Of a stretch of DNA of 64,000 bases, positions 29,224-38,174 are shown in pieces. Numbering within the stretch: position 1 is the stretch's first letter; every line of letters begins with the position of its first letter. Source of the stretch: Aliikangiella coralliicola (lineage in GTDB: Bacteria > Pseudomonadota > Gammaproteobacteria > Enterobacterales > Kangiellaceae); the NCBI RefSeq assembly GCF_007004725.1, contig NZ_ML660162.1, positions 62,001 to 126,000 of the forward strand, in the 5' to 3' direction. Position numbers and translations under genes: made by a program. Under the pieces are notes generated by a model, which saw only the letters and a program-made list of their open reading frames with translations, ran no database searches and was not told the DNA's origin.

Positions 29224-30057
29224 TCACGAATTCAGAAGATTAATAAAATCGTAATATTGAGCTAAGTAATCATTAGTCAACTCGGGTGCCTGGTAGAATG
29301 CATTATGTCCATAACCTTCGTACCAGGCGAGTCGGATTTTTTTATAGTGTGCTGCCATTGTATCGATCAAAGACTTGGGAATAACGGTTTCCTCAACGCC
29401 ATGTAATATCAAAATTGGAATAGCCATATCAACTAGCTCAGCTCTCGCACTAAAACTCCCTAGTGTTTTCAGGTTGGCTGCATTTGCGTCAGGTTGGGTA
29501 TAGCGCCGATTAATGACTTCGACCAGATCGTCAGATAATTGCCGGTTTGCAAAATAATCATATTTAAATTGCGCTTCAAACAGCTGTTTGCTCTCGGCAA
29601 CATAGTCATTCAAAGACTGCTCAATAGTTGAACCTTGATCACCTTGAAGCCTTTTTTCTTCGAGTATCGGGTTACCATCAAAACTACCACACAGAATCAA
29701 ACTGGCAGCACTTAACTTAAACTGAGCAATAGTACCTGCCTGTATCATCCCACCAAGCGAATGGCCACACAGTATCGGGTTGTGCAACTGGTATAGTGTT
29801 AAAACTCGATAGTTGAGATCGATTAAGTCAGCAAATCGATAATCCACCTTATCCAACTTCGAATCACCATGCCCCGGTAAATCATAGGATAAAGTTGTAT
29901 GGCCACGAAGCCTGAAAAATTCGATGATGGCTTTACCACAGGTATCGTTTTGCGTATTGCCATGAACAAACACAAAAGGTCGCTTGTTGCTTTCACCCGG
30001 TTGAAAATTAATGGAGAGAGAATTTAAATTTAAGCAACTTGACATTAATTGACTCAT
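29224..30057 (-). CDS. Alpha/beta hydrolase
   Basis: 277 residues from ATG 30057. The nucleophile elbow is CGHSLGG (Ser about 108), the oxyanion region FVHGNTQND (about 30) and the catalytic His lies in GYGHNAFYQ. The acid position reads LHGVEETVIP, with Glu where many family members have Asp. The start is supported by a 4-bp ATGA overlap with the stop of the upstream membrane-protein gene, which suggests translational coupling. The substrate is unknown. It is last in a GST, membrane protein, hydrolase operon. Confidence 0.85.
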   Translation of the reverse strand: MSQLMSSCLNLNSLSINFQPGESNKRPFVFVHGNTQNDTCGKAIIEFFRLRGHTTLSYDLPGHGDSKLDKVDYRFADLIDLNYRVLTLYQLHNPILCGHSLGGMIQAGTIAQFKLSAASLILCGSFDGNPILEEKRLQGDQGSTIEQSLNDYVAESKQLFEAQFKYDYFANRQLSDDLVEVINRRYTQPDANAANLKTLGSFSARAELVDMAIPILILHGVEETVIPKSLIDTMAAHYKKIRLAWYEGYGHNAFYQAPELTNDYLAQYYDFINLLNS

Positions 30058-30467
30058 CTTTGAATCACCAGCACAAAAGCACCGATAAAGCATAAAGTCG
30101 ATATTAAAATTCCAATAAAAGGAGTTTTGAACCAATATTTCTTAGCCAGATAAAGATATGACAGCCCAACCAATACAGGCAAAGCCGAGAACCAGAACGA
30201 TCCCCTGATAACCTCAGCATGCCAAATCGCTAAAGGGATATAAAATGCTGCCAACAACATTGCACCAAGACTGTGGCTTACATTAAAACCAACCCAGGCA
30301 TCCCACAATGTAGTTTCTCTGGTCAGTTTGGGAGAGGTATTTTTCATGGCCGAAGTGACGGACGGATCATAGGCTTCAAATTGATTGCTAAAACAAGTTA
30401 GCAACAAGTGTAAGGTACCTAAAATACCAAATATTGAGGCGCCGATAACCATCAAAATCAGTTCCAT
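30054..30467 (-). CDS. Small four-helix membrane protein (LIC_13387-like)
   Basis: 137 residues with about four membrane helices: residues 2-24, 65-82, 88-106 and 115-134. A conserved-looking polar segment RETTLWDAWVGFNVSHS lies before helix 2. It resembles the uncharacterised LIC_13387 family, an assignment from memory. Its stop overlaps the hydrolase start, and the GST gene lies 34 bp upstream, so the three genes form an operon. Confidence 0.6.
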   Translation of the reverse strand: MELILMVIGASIFGILGTLHLLLTCFSNQFEAYDPSVTSAMKNTSPKLTRETTLWDAWVGFNVSHSLGAMLLAAFYIPLAIWHAEVIRGSFWFSALPVLVGLSYLYLAKKYWFKTPFIGILISTLCFIGAFVLVIQR

Positions 30468-30501
30468 TTCACTTTACCTTTTATATTTTTCTTCGAAACT
30501 C

Positions 30502-31287
30502 TCATTCCAGAGTGAGTGCTTGGGCCGCTTGCTTTCCATGAGCTTGCCACTGCTGAATAAAGCCTTCTGGGTACAGGTGATGATACGATTTTAAATACGA
30601 CTTTCTGCTTTGCATTTTTAACAGCCACCCGGAAACGCCTTTGCAATCTTGCCACAAAAATTCCCAACTCAACATTTCCAGCCGAACAATATATGGCAAA
30701 ACGCAAAAATCAGCTAGGCTCAATTGGCTACCCACTAAAAAATCGGTTTGCAACAACTGTTGTTCCATTTTATTCAACAGGAGCCTGTGGTTTTCAATCG
30801 ACTGTTTGAGTTCCGGTAATTCGAGGCCCAGCTTCATCGCTCGGCGCTGCCGTAATTTTCTATTTTCATCGGGCACCGACTGAAAGTGAGCATCTAGTTG
30901 CTGCGGCGTTTTTTCCAGCATTTTAGGCCGAATGGCAACACTCCAGGTCAGCACGCTACAAGCAGGATGAATGATTTCATCGATATATCTCATCCACTTT
31001 CTCATCGCCGATCTCTCACTTAAAGAAACTGGTAAATAACTGGGTTGAGGAAACATCTTTTCCAGGTACAAACAAATTTCCGAAGACTCAACCACAACTT
31101 TCCCGTCATGCACAAGCACTGGAACTTGCGCTTTAGGGTTTAACTTAACAAATTCCGACTTGTGCTGTTCTCCTTGCCTTAAGTTAACGCTGTGATAGTC
31201 AAACTTTAGCGACTTATCGTGCAGCAACATCAACACTTTCTGTCCACAAACGGCATTAAAATTAGAATATAAGCTAAGCATCGCCAA
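30502..31287 (-). CDS. Glutathione S-transferase family protein
   Basis: 261 residues. The N-terminal thioredoxin-like domain (about 3-80) includes NLRQGEQHKSEFVKLNPKAQVPVLVHDG and VVESSEICLYLE, the cis-Pro and glutathione gamma-glutamyl site. The C-terminal all-helical domain includes GSQLSLADFCVLPYI. The catalytic position at the end of strand 1 reads NAVCGQK, so Cys or Ser chemistry remains open. The start may be ATG 31287 or 31281. It heads an operon with a membrane protein and a hydrolase. The upstream 280-bp gap (31288-31567) shows no further gene. Confidence 0.88.
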   Translation of the reverse strand: MAMLSLYSNFNAVCGQKVLMLLHDKSLKFDYHSVNLRQGEQHKSEFVKLNPKAQVPVLVHDGKVVVESSEICLYLEKMFPQPSYLPVSLSERSAMRKWMRYIDEIIHPACSVLTWSVAIRPKMLEKTPQQLDAHFQSVPDENRKLRQRRAMKLGLELPELKQSIENHRLLLNKMEQQLLQTDFLVGSQLSLADFCVLPYIVRLEMLSWEFLWQDCKGVSGWLLKMQSRKSYLKSYHHLYPEGFIQQWQAHGKQAAQALTLE

Positions 31288-31567
31288 TCAGAAAACCTAT
31301 AACTTTAGTTAAAACGTATTCTACGTCACTCTTTCCAGGGCGGTAATATTTTTAAATTATCTGGCAACAACAACCGGACAACCCGATCATTGTCAACAAC
31401 CTGAAAGTTATGATTATTTTCAGAAAATTCAGTTATTTGAGCCCGTAATTTTTATTTGATAGCGTCCCTCTATCCAGTTTATAGTTAAATATATAAACAA
31501 TTTACTTTATATAAAAACTCATCTAAATTGTTAGCAATTAATAATAATGATCGGAAAAGGAGAGCAT

Positions 31568-32812
31568 ATGGAAAACACGCTATCGTTTCAAAGACTTAAA
31601 CGGTTCCCAAGTTTAATCTGGTTGTATCTGATCGGGACTTTTATCACCCGTGGAAGCTATTTTATGGTCTGGCCGTTTCTAGCGGTGCTCCTTTACCGTC
31701 AATTCTCATTATCGGCGACTGATATCGGCCTTATTTTAAGCATCTCGGCCATTGCTTCAGCAGGAATCGGTTTTTATGTCGGTAATTTATCTGATCGATT
31801 TGGCCGTCGACTGATTATGTTATCAGGCGGCTTGCTCGGCTTAATTGCTTTTGTCACTTTGTCGGTGGCTAATTCAGTGTGGATTTACGTAGTAGCAATT
31901 GCACTTAGCTCAGCCAGTAGAGCGTTATGGGAGCCTACCAGCAAAGCATTAATCGGAGACTTGTTACCTGATGCAAAAGATCGAGAACTGGCTTTGCAGG
32001 CTGCCTATTTTCTAACCAACGCAGGTGGGGCTATTGGTCCCCTGATCGGCATCAGTCTGGGTCTGACTACACAGCAGGAAACATTTCTTATTACAGCAGT
32101 CGCCTATTTTTTGCTTACAGCAGGAATGTATTGGGGGTTTAACCAGAATGCGCATTTGTTAAAACGGCAAAAAATCAGTGAGCATAATATGAAGCAAACG
32201 ATCAAATTGTTGTCACAGGATCATCTGTTCCTGGTTTTGATCGTCGCCAATTTGATTGTCATGTTTGTCTATGCACACGCGGATTCTTCGTTAATTCAAT
32301 ATTTGACCCAGGCCAATACCCCAGGGCTGGTCACTTTAATAACCGTTCTGGTGGTGACTAATTCAGTCACTATTGTTTTGTTTCAGTTTCCGTTATTACA
32401 CCTGATGCAACATATGGCGATTAACAATCGAATTTACGTCGGGCTTAGTTTGTTATTTGCTTCTCAGGTTATGTTCGCGTTGAGCCCAACTGATGGTTAT
32501 TGGAGCTGGATAGCGGCTATGTTTGTGCTGAGTCTCGGTGAAGCGATTTTATTTCCAACCATGAACATTCAAATTGATCAATTAGCGCCTTCACACCTGA
32601 GGGGCAGTTATTTCGGCGCGACATCATTTTACTCACTGGGTTATGCCGCAGCGCCCCTGGCAGGAGGTCTGTTAATTGACTATTACAGCGGTCAGGTACT
32701 CTACCAGTTAACTAGCGTTCTGATCATTTTGACGGTCTTTTTGTACCTTGTTTCTAAAAACCTCAAGCGGCCTTCATTTTCTGGTGAGCCGGTTAAGCAA
32801 GTCGCTGAATGA
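31568..32812 (+). CDS. MFS transporter
   Basis: 414 residues with 12 predicted membrane helices; the family drives efflux or uptake with the proton gradient. The loop 2-3 signature is GNLSDRFGRRLI, typical of major facilitator proteins, and RGSYFMVWPFLAVLLYRQFSLS at the start resembles MdtH/YjjL-type drug exporters. I chose ATG 31568 because AAGGAGAG lies directly at ribosome-site distance; an ATG at 31547 lies upstream of that site. The substrate is unknown. Confidence 0.88.
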   Translation: MENTLSFQRLKRFPSLIWLYLIGTFITRGSYFMVWPFLAVLLYRQFSLSATDIGLILSISAIASAGIGFYVGNLSDRFGRRLIMLSGGLLGLIAFVTLSVANSVWIYVVAIALSSASRALWEPTSKALIGDLLPDAKDRELALQAAYFLTNAGGAIGPLIGISLGLTTQQETFLITAVAYFLLTAGMYWGFNQNAHLLKRQKISEHNMKQTIKLLSQDHLFLVLIVANLIVMFVYAHADSSLIQYLTQANTPGLVTLITVLVVTNSVTIVLFQFPLLHLMQHMAINNRIYVGLSLLFASQVMFALSPTDGYWSWIAAMFVLSLGEAILFPTMNIQIDQLAPSHLRGSYFGATSFYSLGYAAAPLAGGLLIDYYSGQVLYQLTSVLIILTVFLYLVSKNLKRPSFSGEPVKQVAE

Positions 32813-32850
32813 GAGCAAAAACAAAGACCTGAGCCACGCTATCAGCACGC

Positions 32851-33768
32851 CTAAAAGCGAACATCATTTTCGCTGAGTCCGGCCAAATAGCGGGCCAGTC
32901 GTATTGCCGGCATCGTTGTATCAACCTGCGGTCGCACGCAAATATGCAATTCGCGCGTTGCCCAGGGTTCATTTAGCTCGATAACCGAAATTGGTAATGA
33001 ACTGGCATAATTGAGAGCTAATGGGCGCGGCACAATGGCAGCGCCAATATCTTGCGCCACCAACTGGGCAACGGCATTAAAGTTAGGTGCGGTCACTCGG
33101 AACTTTGCTGGTAAATGGGCAAGTGTCGCCATTTTTTCCAAAAATTTTTGCAACGAACTATCGGAATAATACCCAATCAGGGGTTGCGCAAGCCATTCGT
33201 TAAATCGACAACTTTCGGCGTTTGCCAGTGGGCTTGAATGGTGTGCTATTACAACCAGCTTGTTACGCTGAAACAACAAATACAAGAGGTCTCGTTTATT
33301 ATAATCGCCATCTACAACACCAATATCCGCTTTTCCTGAGGAAACGGCTTTAAGCACATCTCGGCTGGCATGTTGCTCAAACTGCACATCAACGCCTGGA
33401 TTAAGACGTAAGAATTCTCCCAACTGTGAGGTTAAATCAGTGCTTAATCCGGTGGTATTGCAAAATAATTTTAATCGTATTCTGCCTTTACCTGATAAGG
33501 CTTCCATGCCTTTTTGCGCGTCATTGGCTGCCTGGAGTAATCGCAACGCATGGTCGTAAAACAACACACCGGCATTGGTTGCTTTCATTCCCTGTGAGCC
33601 GCGTTTTAATAACTGTAAGCCAAGACGTGACTCCAAGGTTTTCAAACGGGCGCTGGCTGCCGACAGTGCCAGTGGCAATCGCTCAGCCGCTTTACTCAAA
33701 CTGCCTGTTTCCACAATTGCGACATATAGTCTCAAGTCAAATAATTCAAACCCAGGAGGTTTCGTCAT
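32851..33768 (-). CDS. LysR family transcriptional regulator
   Basis: 305 residues. The N-terminal winged helix (FVAIVETGSLSKAAERL-like region, about 10-70) is followed by the two-lobed effector domain (about 95-300). It is divergent from a DMT permease gene, with 97 bp between the starts and a perfect 6-3-6 palindrome at 33801-33815. This is the classical LysR regulator-target arrangement, so it probably controls the permease. The effector is unknown. Confidence 0.9.
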   Translation of the reverse strand: MTKPPGFELFDLRLYVAIVETGSLSKAAERLPLALSAASARLKTLESRLGLQLLKRGSQGMKATNAGVLFYDHALRLLQAANDAQKGMEALSGKGRIRLKLFCNTTGLSTDLTSQLGEFLRLNPGVDVQFEQHASRDVLKAVSSGKADIGVVDGDYNKRDLLYLLFQRNKLVVIAHHSSPLANAESCRFNEWLAQPLIGYYSDSSLQKFLEKMATLAHLPAKFRVTAPNFNAVAQLVAQDIGAAIVPRPLALNYASSLPISVIELNEPWATRELHICVRPQVDTTMPAIRLARYLAGLSENDVRF

Positions 33769-33800
33769 AGGCGAAGGCTTATTAATGAATGAGGTAAGGA

Positions 33801-33815
33801 TAAGTTAAAAACTTA
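33801..33815. promoter_or_regulatory. Palindromic operator candidate between LysR and DMT genes
   Basis: TAAGTT-AAA-AACTTA is a perfect 15-bp inverted repeat. An outer repeat, GGTAAG...CTTACC, partly overlaps it. It lies in the shared divergent promoter region and is the best LysR site seen there. Confidence 0.5.
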
Positions 33816-33865
33816 CCGCTAAAATAGCAGCATATGGCAATTAACTCAATCAAGAGCCAGATTAA

Positions 33866-34894
33866 ATGAAACGTAGCTTCGCTAATAGCGAAATCAGTAT
33901 ATGGCCAATCCAACTCAATTCACTTTTCGTCTGGGTGCGAAATAACGGTTATTTACTGGCGATACTTGCTGCATTAACCGCCTCTGCCAAAGCTGTAATA
34001 GTCAAACTGGTGTACGCTGAAGCTGAAATTGATGCTATCACTCTCCAAACTCTTCGATTGCTAATCGCACTGCCATTTTTTATCTGGTTGGCGATTCCTT
34101 TAAGACGAAAACGCGACCGCTCACCAACCGGTATCACTGATGATAATTTCAAAGACAGCATTAGAAATCTGTTAATGGTCATCTGGCTAGGCTTCTGCGG
34201 CTATTATTTCGCCAGCTGGACTGACTTTGTCGGCCTCACTTATATTTCAGCGGGACTAGAGCGACTGGTACTGTTTACCTATCCAACCATTGTCCTTTTT
34301 ATCGATATTATCTGGAATCGAAGATGTCCAAGCCGTAAAACAATCTTCGGTGTTGTTATTTGCTACCTTGGACTAGTCGCCGCATTTGGGCACGATTTGC
34401 ATCAACAACAGACCGTTTCAAATGTGTGGCGAGGCGTCGGCTGGGTATTTCTAAGCGGCTTTTCTTTTGCACTGTATTACCTGGGTGCAAGTGCTTCAAT
34501 AAAACGATTAGGTATACGACGCCTGACTGGTTTAGCAGGCATTGCGGCAGCCATAATGACATTCGCTCACTTCGCTTTTACAAATCCCTTTTCGGTACTT
34601 GCGGAGCTGTCTGATCGTGTTTGGTTATACACAGCATTGATGGCCATTTTGTGCACACTTTTACCAAGCCTGTTAATGACCGCAGCGATCGCCAAAATTG
34701 GCGCAACCAACACCGCTAACATCGGTACACTCGGTCCAATCATTACCTTATTATTAGCCTGGTGGCTGCTTGACGAAAAAATTTCGACGCTTATGGCTAT
34801 CGGCATGACTTTGGTTATTATTGGAGTAAGTCGCATTGACCGAAATAAGAATGACCTCGGCAATCTCAAAGAACGAAAGAGCAACACGCCCTAA
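33866..34894 (+). CDS. DMT superfamily (EamA) permease
   Basis: 342 residues with about ten membrane helices arranged as two EamA repeats (about 30-170 and 190-330). The second repeat ends WWLLDEKISTLMAIGMTLVIIGV, a common EamA ending. The N-terminus is 25 residues longer than average. Members export amino acids, nucleosides or other metabolites; the substrate cannot be told. It is divergent from its likely LysR regulator, and its stop lies 7 bp from that of the convergent GNAT gene. Confidence 0.88.
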   Translation: MKRSFANSEISIWPIQLNSLFVWVRNNGYLLAILAALTASAKAVIVKLVYAEAEIDAITLQTLRLLIALPFFIWLAIPLRRKRDRSPTGITDDNFKDSIRNLLMVIWLGFCGYYFASWTDFVGLTYISAGLERLVLFTYPTIVLFIDIIWNRRCPSRKTIFGVVICYLGLVAAFGHDLHQQQTVSNVWRGVGWVFLSGFSFALYYLGASASIKRLGIRRLTGLAGIAAAIMTFAHFAFTNPFSVLAELSDRVWLYTALMAILCTLLPSLLMTAAIAKIGATNTANIGTLGPIITLLLAWWLLDEKISTLMAIGMTLVIIGVSRIDRNKNDLGNLKERKSNTP

Positions 34895-34901
34895 TATTTT
34901 A

Positions 34902-35363
34902 TCAGCGCACCAATTTCATTTTTAAACCTTCGTGAGACGCCACGAAACCCAACTCTTCATAAAACCGAATGGCATCAGGTCTCTGTTTATCGGAGGTCAA
35001 CTGGATAATATTGCAGCCTTTTATTTTGGCTCGGTTAATGGCCCATTCAAACAATTTTGTCCCTAGCCCCTGCCCACGAAAATCCTGATGAATGCGTACG
35101 CCTTCAATGAGACAACGCCATGATCCGGTATGCGTTAAATTTGGAATAAAGGTCAGCTGTAGCATACCAACCAGTTGCTTTCCATTTTCAGCAATTACCA
35201 ATTTATTATTCGGATCTTTGCTAATAGAATTAAACGCCGAAACATAGGCATGATTGATGGGGTCAGAGGTATCCTCTCTCTGACCACCCAAATCATCATT
35301 AGCTAACATACTCACCAAATGGGGAAGATCGGTTTCAATTGCACTGCGAAAATTTAACTCCAA
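34902..35363 (-). CDS. GNAT family N-acetyltransferase
   Basis: 153 residues, a single GNAT domain. The acetyl-CoA pyrophosphate loop is RGQGLGTKLF (about 97-106), preceded by the strand IEGVRIHQDF, with DAIRFYEELGFV near the end. The acceptor is unknown. It converges with the EamA permease gene with almost no spacing, so terminators must overlap coding sequence. Confidence 0.88.
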   Translation of the reverse strand: MELNFRSAIETDLPHLVSMLANDDLGGQREDTSDPINHAYVSAFNSISKDPNNKLVIAENGKQLVGMLQLTFIPNLTHTGSWRCLIEGVRIHQDFRGQGLGTKLFEWAINRAKIKGCNIIQLTSDKQRPDAIRFYEELGFVASHEGLKMKLVR

Positions 35364-35444
35364 ATGAAATCTCCTGTTATTCGCTGTAATAAATAATTCG
35401 CCTCAAGAATTTCCTGAACCAGGAATCTTTGAGAATTTTGTTCA

Positions 35445-35921
35445 CTAATCGTTCAAATAAATAATTTCTGTTACCACTTCTGTTTTTACTGAATTAGCAA
35501 TAAAACACTGTTCATGAGACTGATGGTGCATTTTTTCCAATTGCTCCAAAGTTGGTCGCCTGTCCCCGGAAAATTTAACTTGCGGCCGCAAAGTGACTTT
35601 TGTCATTGAAACTTTATTGTCGTTGTCTTTTTCCATGATACCAATCGCACTATCGACATACTCATCAATCACATACTTTCTGTTGGCAGCAATGGAAAGA
35701 AAAAACAGCATATGACAACTGGACAAAGACGCGATGAAGGCTTCTTCAGGATCAACATTCGCTTCAACGGAATAAGGTAATGGAACAACATGTGGAGAAG
35801 ATGAAGCAGCCACTTCTGCTCCGCCGTCAAATTGCCAACGATGGCCACGGCTGTATTGGTTATCAGAAAACTTTTCTTGTTGATTTCTTAGCCAGGTGAT
35901 TTTCGCCGTATATTCAGACAT
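35445..35921 (-). CDS. OsmC family peroxiredoxin-like protein
   Basis: 158 residues. Two redox cysteines are seen in ASLSSCHMLFFLS (about 69) and HEQCFIANSV (about 136), the OsmC/Ohr pattern for reducing organic hydroperoxides. VDPEEAFIASLSSCH is the typical dimer-interface helix. It is related to the YhfA/OsmC-like subgroup rather than Ohr, judging by sequence around the first Cys. Neighbouring small stress-type genes do not form an obvious operon. Confidence 0.85.
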   Translation of the reverse strand: MSEYTAKITWLRNQQEKFSDNQYSRGHRWQFDGGAEVAASSSPHVVPLPYSVEANVDPEEAFIASLSSCHMLFFLSIAANRKYVIDEYVDSAIGIMEKDNDNKVSMTKVTLRPQVKFSGDRRPTLEQLEKMHHQSHEQCFIANSVKTEVVTEIIYLND

Positions 35922-36040
35922 ATACCAGTCCTCTATATGATGTAGAAGTTCAAACTGAAACTTGTTAAATCGGGTAAGTTTGGGTACTAGCTATTAATTT
36001 CGAATTAACATGAATAAACCTCCGCTGCTAATTCAAATGT

Positions 36041-36400
36041 TTATATCACCAAGTGGATAATATTAGCCGGGTTTGCAATCCAGAACCCATTAAATTCTTT
36101 CGGTAGCGGTTCTATTTCATCTCGCCGGGTGACGCCCAATTCGTCAAAATATTTTTTTGCTTGTTCGATGTTGTCCGCTTCAATTTCAAGCCAGGTTTCC
36201 GCCTGACTGATTCCGTTAATCTTATCTATCCACAGATTTTTATCGCCAAATTCAAACGCGATAGACTCAAAGCTGTCCGGTGACGATGCGTCGCTAATTT
36301 TGAATCCTAAAATATCTCGATAAAAAGCAACAGTTTTCTCATATTCGTGAGAAGGCACTTTCATGGCAATATTTTTGCCCGCTTTGAATGTCGGTTTCAT
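36041..36400 (-). CDS. VOC family (glyoxalase/bleomycin-resistance fold) protein
   Basis: 119 residues with paired beta-alpha-beta-beta-beta modules: EKTVAFYRDILGFKI starts the first and NIEQAKKYFDELGV the second. The N-terminal AMKVPS lacks the usual metal-binding His, so metal dependence is uncertain. Substrate and role are unknown. Confidence 0.8.
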   Translation of the reverse strand: MKPTFKAGKNIAMKVPSHEYEKTVAFYRDILGFKISDASSPDSFESIAFEFGDKNLWIDKINGISQAETWLEIEADNIEQAKKYFDELGVTRRDEIEPLPKEFNGFWIANPANIIHLVI

Positions 36401-36472
36401 TCTATAGCTCCATTTTGCTCAAATGAGTATTCCAAACAACTAACTGCGATGACGTAGCTTGAATGAGACAGA

Positions 36473-36928
36473 TTACCTCTTTTTGACATATTCTGCTAAA
36501 AATTTATCGAGATGATCGGCAAAGTTTTTGCGATCACTTTGGCTCAGTGGTGGTGGACCACCGGTATCGATACCGCTGGCCCGCATAGTATCCATAAAAT
36601 CACGTATATTTAAACGAGATTTTATATTGTCCGCAGAAAATAATTCTCCGCGAGGACTCAATGCTCTCGCACCTTTTTCGATAACTTCTGCTGCAAGTGG
36701 AATATCACTGGTAATCACTAAATCCCCTTCACCTGCCCGCTTAACAATTTCATTATCGGCCACATCGAAACCCTGTGTTACTTGAAATGAGCGAATAAAA
36801 CGCGATGGTGGAACTTTGATAAATTGATTAGCAATCAATGTCAGCTGAACTTCGGTACGATCAGCCGCCCGAAATAATATTTCCTTAATGACAACGGGGC
36901 ATGCGTCTGCGTCTACCCAAATTTTCAT
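36473..36928 (-). CDS. yaiI: YaiI/YqxD family (UPF0178, DUF188) PIN-like protein
   Basis: 151 residues. The N-terminal [19 protein letters not shown] is the diagnostic start of the family, and [17 protein letters not shown] and [18 protein letters not shown] complete it. The acidic residues in DADAC and TSDIP sit where PIN-domain nucleases bind metal. The biological role is not established. It is monocistronic. Confidence 0.92.
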   Translation of the reverse strand: MKIWVDADACPVVIKEILFRAADRTEVQLTLIANQFIKVPPSRFIRSFQVTQGFDVADNEIVKRAGEGDLVITSDIPLAAEVIEKGARALSPRGELFSADNIKSRLNIRDFMDTMRASGIDTGGPPPLSQSDRKNFADHLDKFLAEYVKKR

Positions 36929-37110
36929 ATATTTTCCTTTATCAATCCGATTGCCTTTGTAAACGAAATATTTTTATACATTTGAGAGCACTAACCATCA
37001 TACTCTCAATGATTTTTTATTGTGAGTTCGCTATTTTAATCGATTTCAATTTTTATTGCAGGTGAATTCAAAATGAAATCCATTAATAAAGTACTTTAAA
37101 AAGAGTGTGA

Positions 37111-37572
37111 TTAGTTCCTCACCCCTTCGCGATCATAGACAGCCATAATAGTACCAACCATGGAGGCAACAGATTTTCTTTCATTATCAGTGCAGGCAAA
37201 TAATTCTCCTTCAGTCACCGTTATATTTCGCCCCTGCTTTTTTACCTGGCCAACAGCCACAAAATGCTCTCCCCTGGCAGGAGCCAATAGATTAACTTTA
37301 AATTCAATCGTTAATACTGCAGCATTCTCTGGCATTAGCGAAAATGCGGCATAACCACAGGCACTATCAACCACGGTTGAAACAATACCGGCATGAATAA
37401 ATCCGTGCTGCTGAGTGAGTTCAGTCTGATAAGGAAATTCTAATTCAACTTTCCCCGGCGTTACGCTGAGAAGTTTTACGTTGATCGTTTTCATGACTTG
37501 TTGTCGGCTAAAGCTTTCAATCACTTGTTGTCGAAAAGCTTTATTAGCCGGTTGAAATATTGCTTCTGTCAT
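37111..37572 (-). CDS. PaaI family hotdog thioesterase
   Basis: 153 residues. The hotdog core helix is GFIHAGIVSTVVDSACGYAAF; the Asp and Gly-His pattern matches acyl-CoA thioesterases of the PaaI group. LTIEFKVNLLAPARGEHFVA forms the central strands. It likely hydrolyses an aromatic or medium-chain acyl-CoA, but no catabolic genes are adjacent to narrow this. AT-rich spacers without genes flank it. Confidence 0.85.
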   Translation of the reverse strand: MTEAIFQPANKAFRQQVIESFSRQQVMKTINVKLLSVTPGKVELEFPYQTELTQQHGFIHAGIVSTVVDSACGYAAFSLMPENAAVLTIEFKVNLLAPARGEHFVAVGQVKKQGRNITVTEGELFACTDNERKSVASMVGTIMAVYDREGVRN

Positions 37573-37690
37573 AGTAATTTTCTCAAAATGTAACGACTTA
37601 CCGATATGAATTATTTAACTCATAAACACTTAGCACATGGACATATAAAAACGATACTTTACTGAAGTAAGTTAATTAATATAACCCTTC

Positions 37691-38128
37691 CTATTTATCT
37701 TTTTTCTTTTTCTTCTTTAAACGATAAGACAGTGGATAAAAAAACAGGCAAAAACTTGTCGATATTATTGGTAAAAACCAGAATTGAAAAAACGTGTTAA
37801 TACGATTCTTACTTTTATCGGTTGGATGAACAAACACATTCACCTCATCACCAATATCAGACTCACACCAACTTTTTTTCGACCAGGTAAAGTCGCCTTT
37901 AACCTTAAGACCTCTTTCTGTTACTGCTACCGGTCCCCAAGAACCTTTGGACCTGGAACCCGATGTGCGGTATCGGTGGTGGCAGCTTTCGATCAGCGCA
38001 GGCTCAACTTCTGTTGAACTGAGTACAGTAACCCGATCCCAAATCATCCACAGTGAAATGGGGATAGGCGCCAAGAGGCCCAGAACAAACAAGCCACCAA
38101 TCAGGTAGCCGATTATCTTAGCGACCAT
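37691..38128 (-). CDS. DUF3592-type membrane protein
   Basis: 145 residues. Two membrane helices (about 8-30 and 112-132) enclose a small periplasmic beta domain (about 31-108), with ESCHHRYRTSGSRSK near its start and IGDEVNVFVHPTDKSKN near its end. The C-terminus is a lysine run. It resembles DUF3592 proteins, whose function is unknown. Confidence 0.65.
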   Translation of the reverse strand: MVAKIIGYLIGGLFVLGLLAPIPISLWMIWDRVTVLSSTEVEPALIESCHHRYRTSGSRSKGSWGPVAVTERGLKVKGDFTWSKKSWCESDIGDEVNVFVHPTDKSKNRINTFFQFWFLPIISTSFCLFFYPLSYRLKKKKKKDK

Positions 38129-38174
38129 GTCTTAGCTTACTTTAAAAAAAATATTGTCTATCACAGCACCTCCA

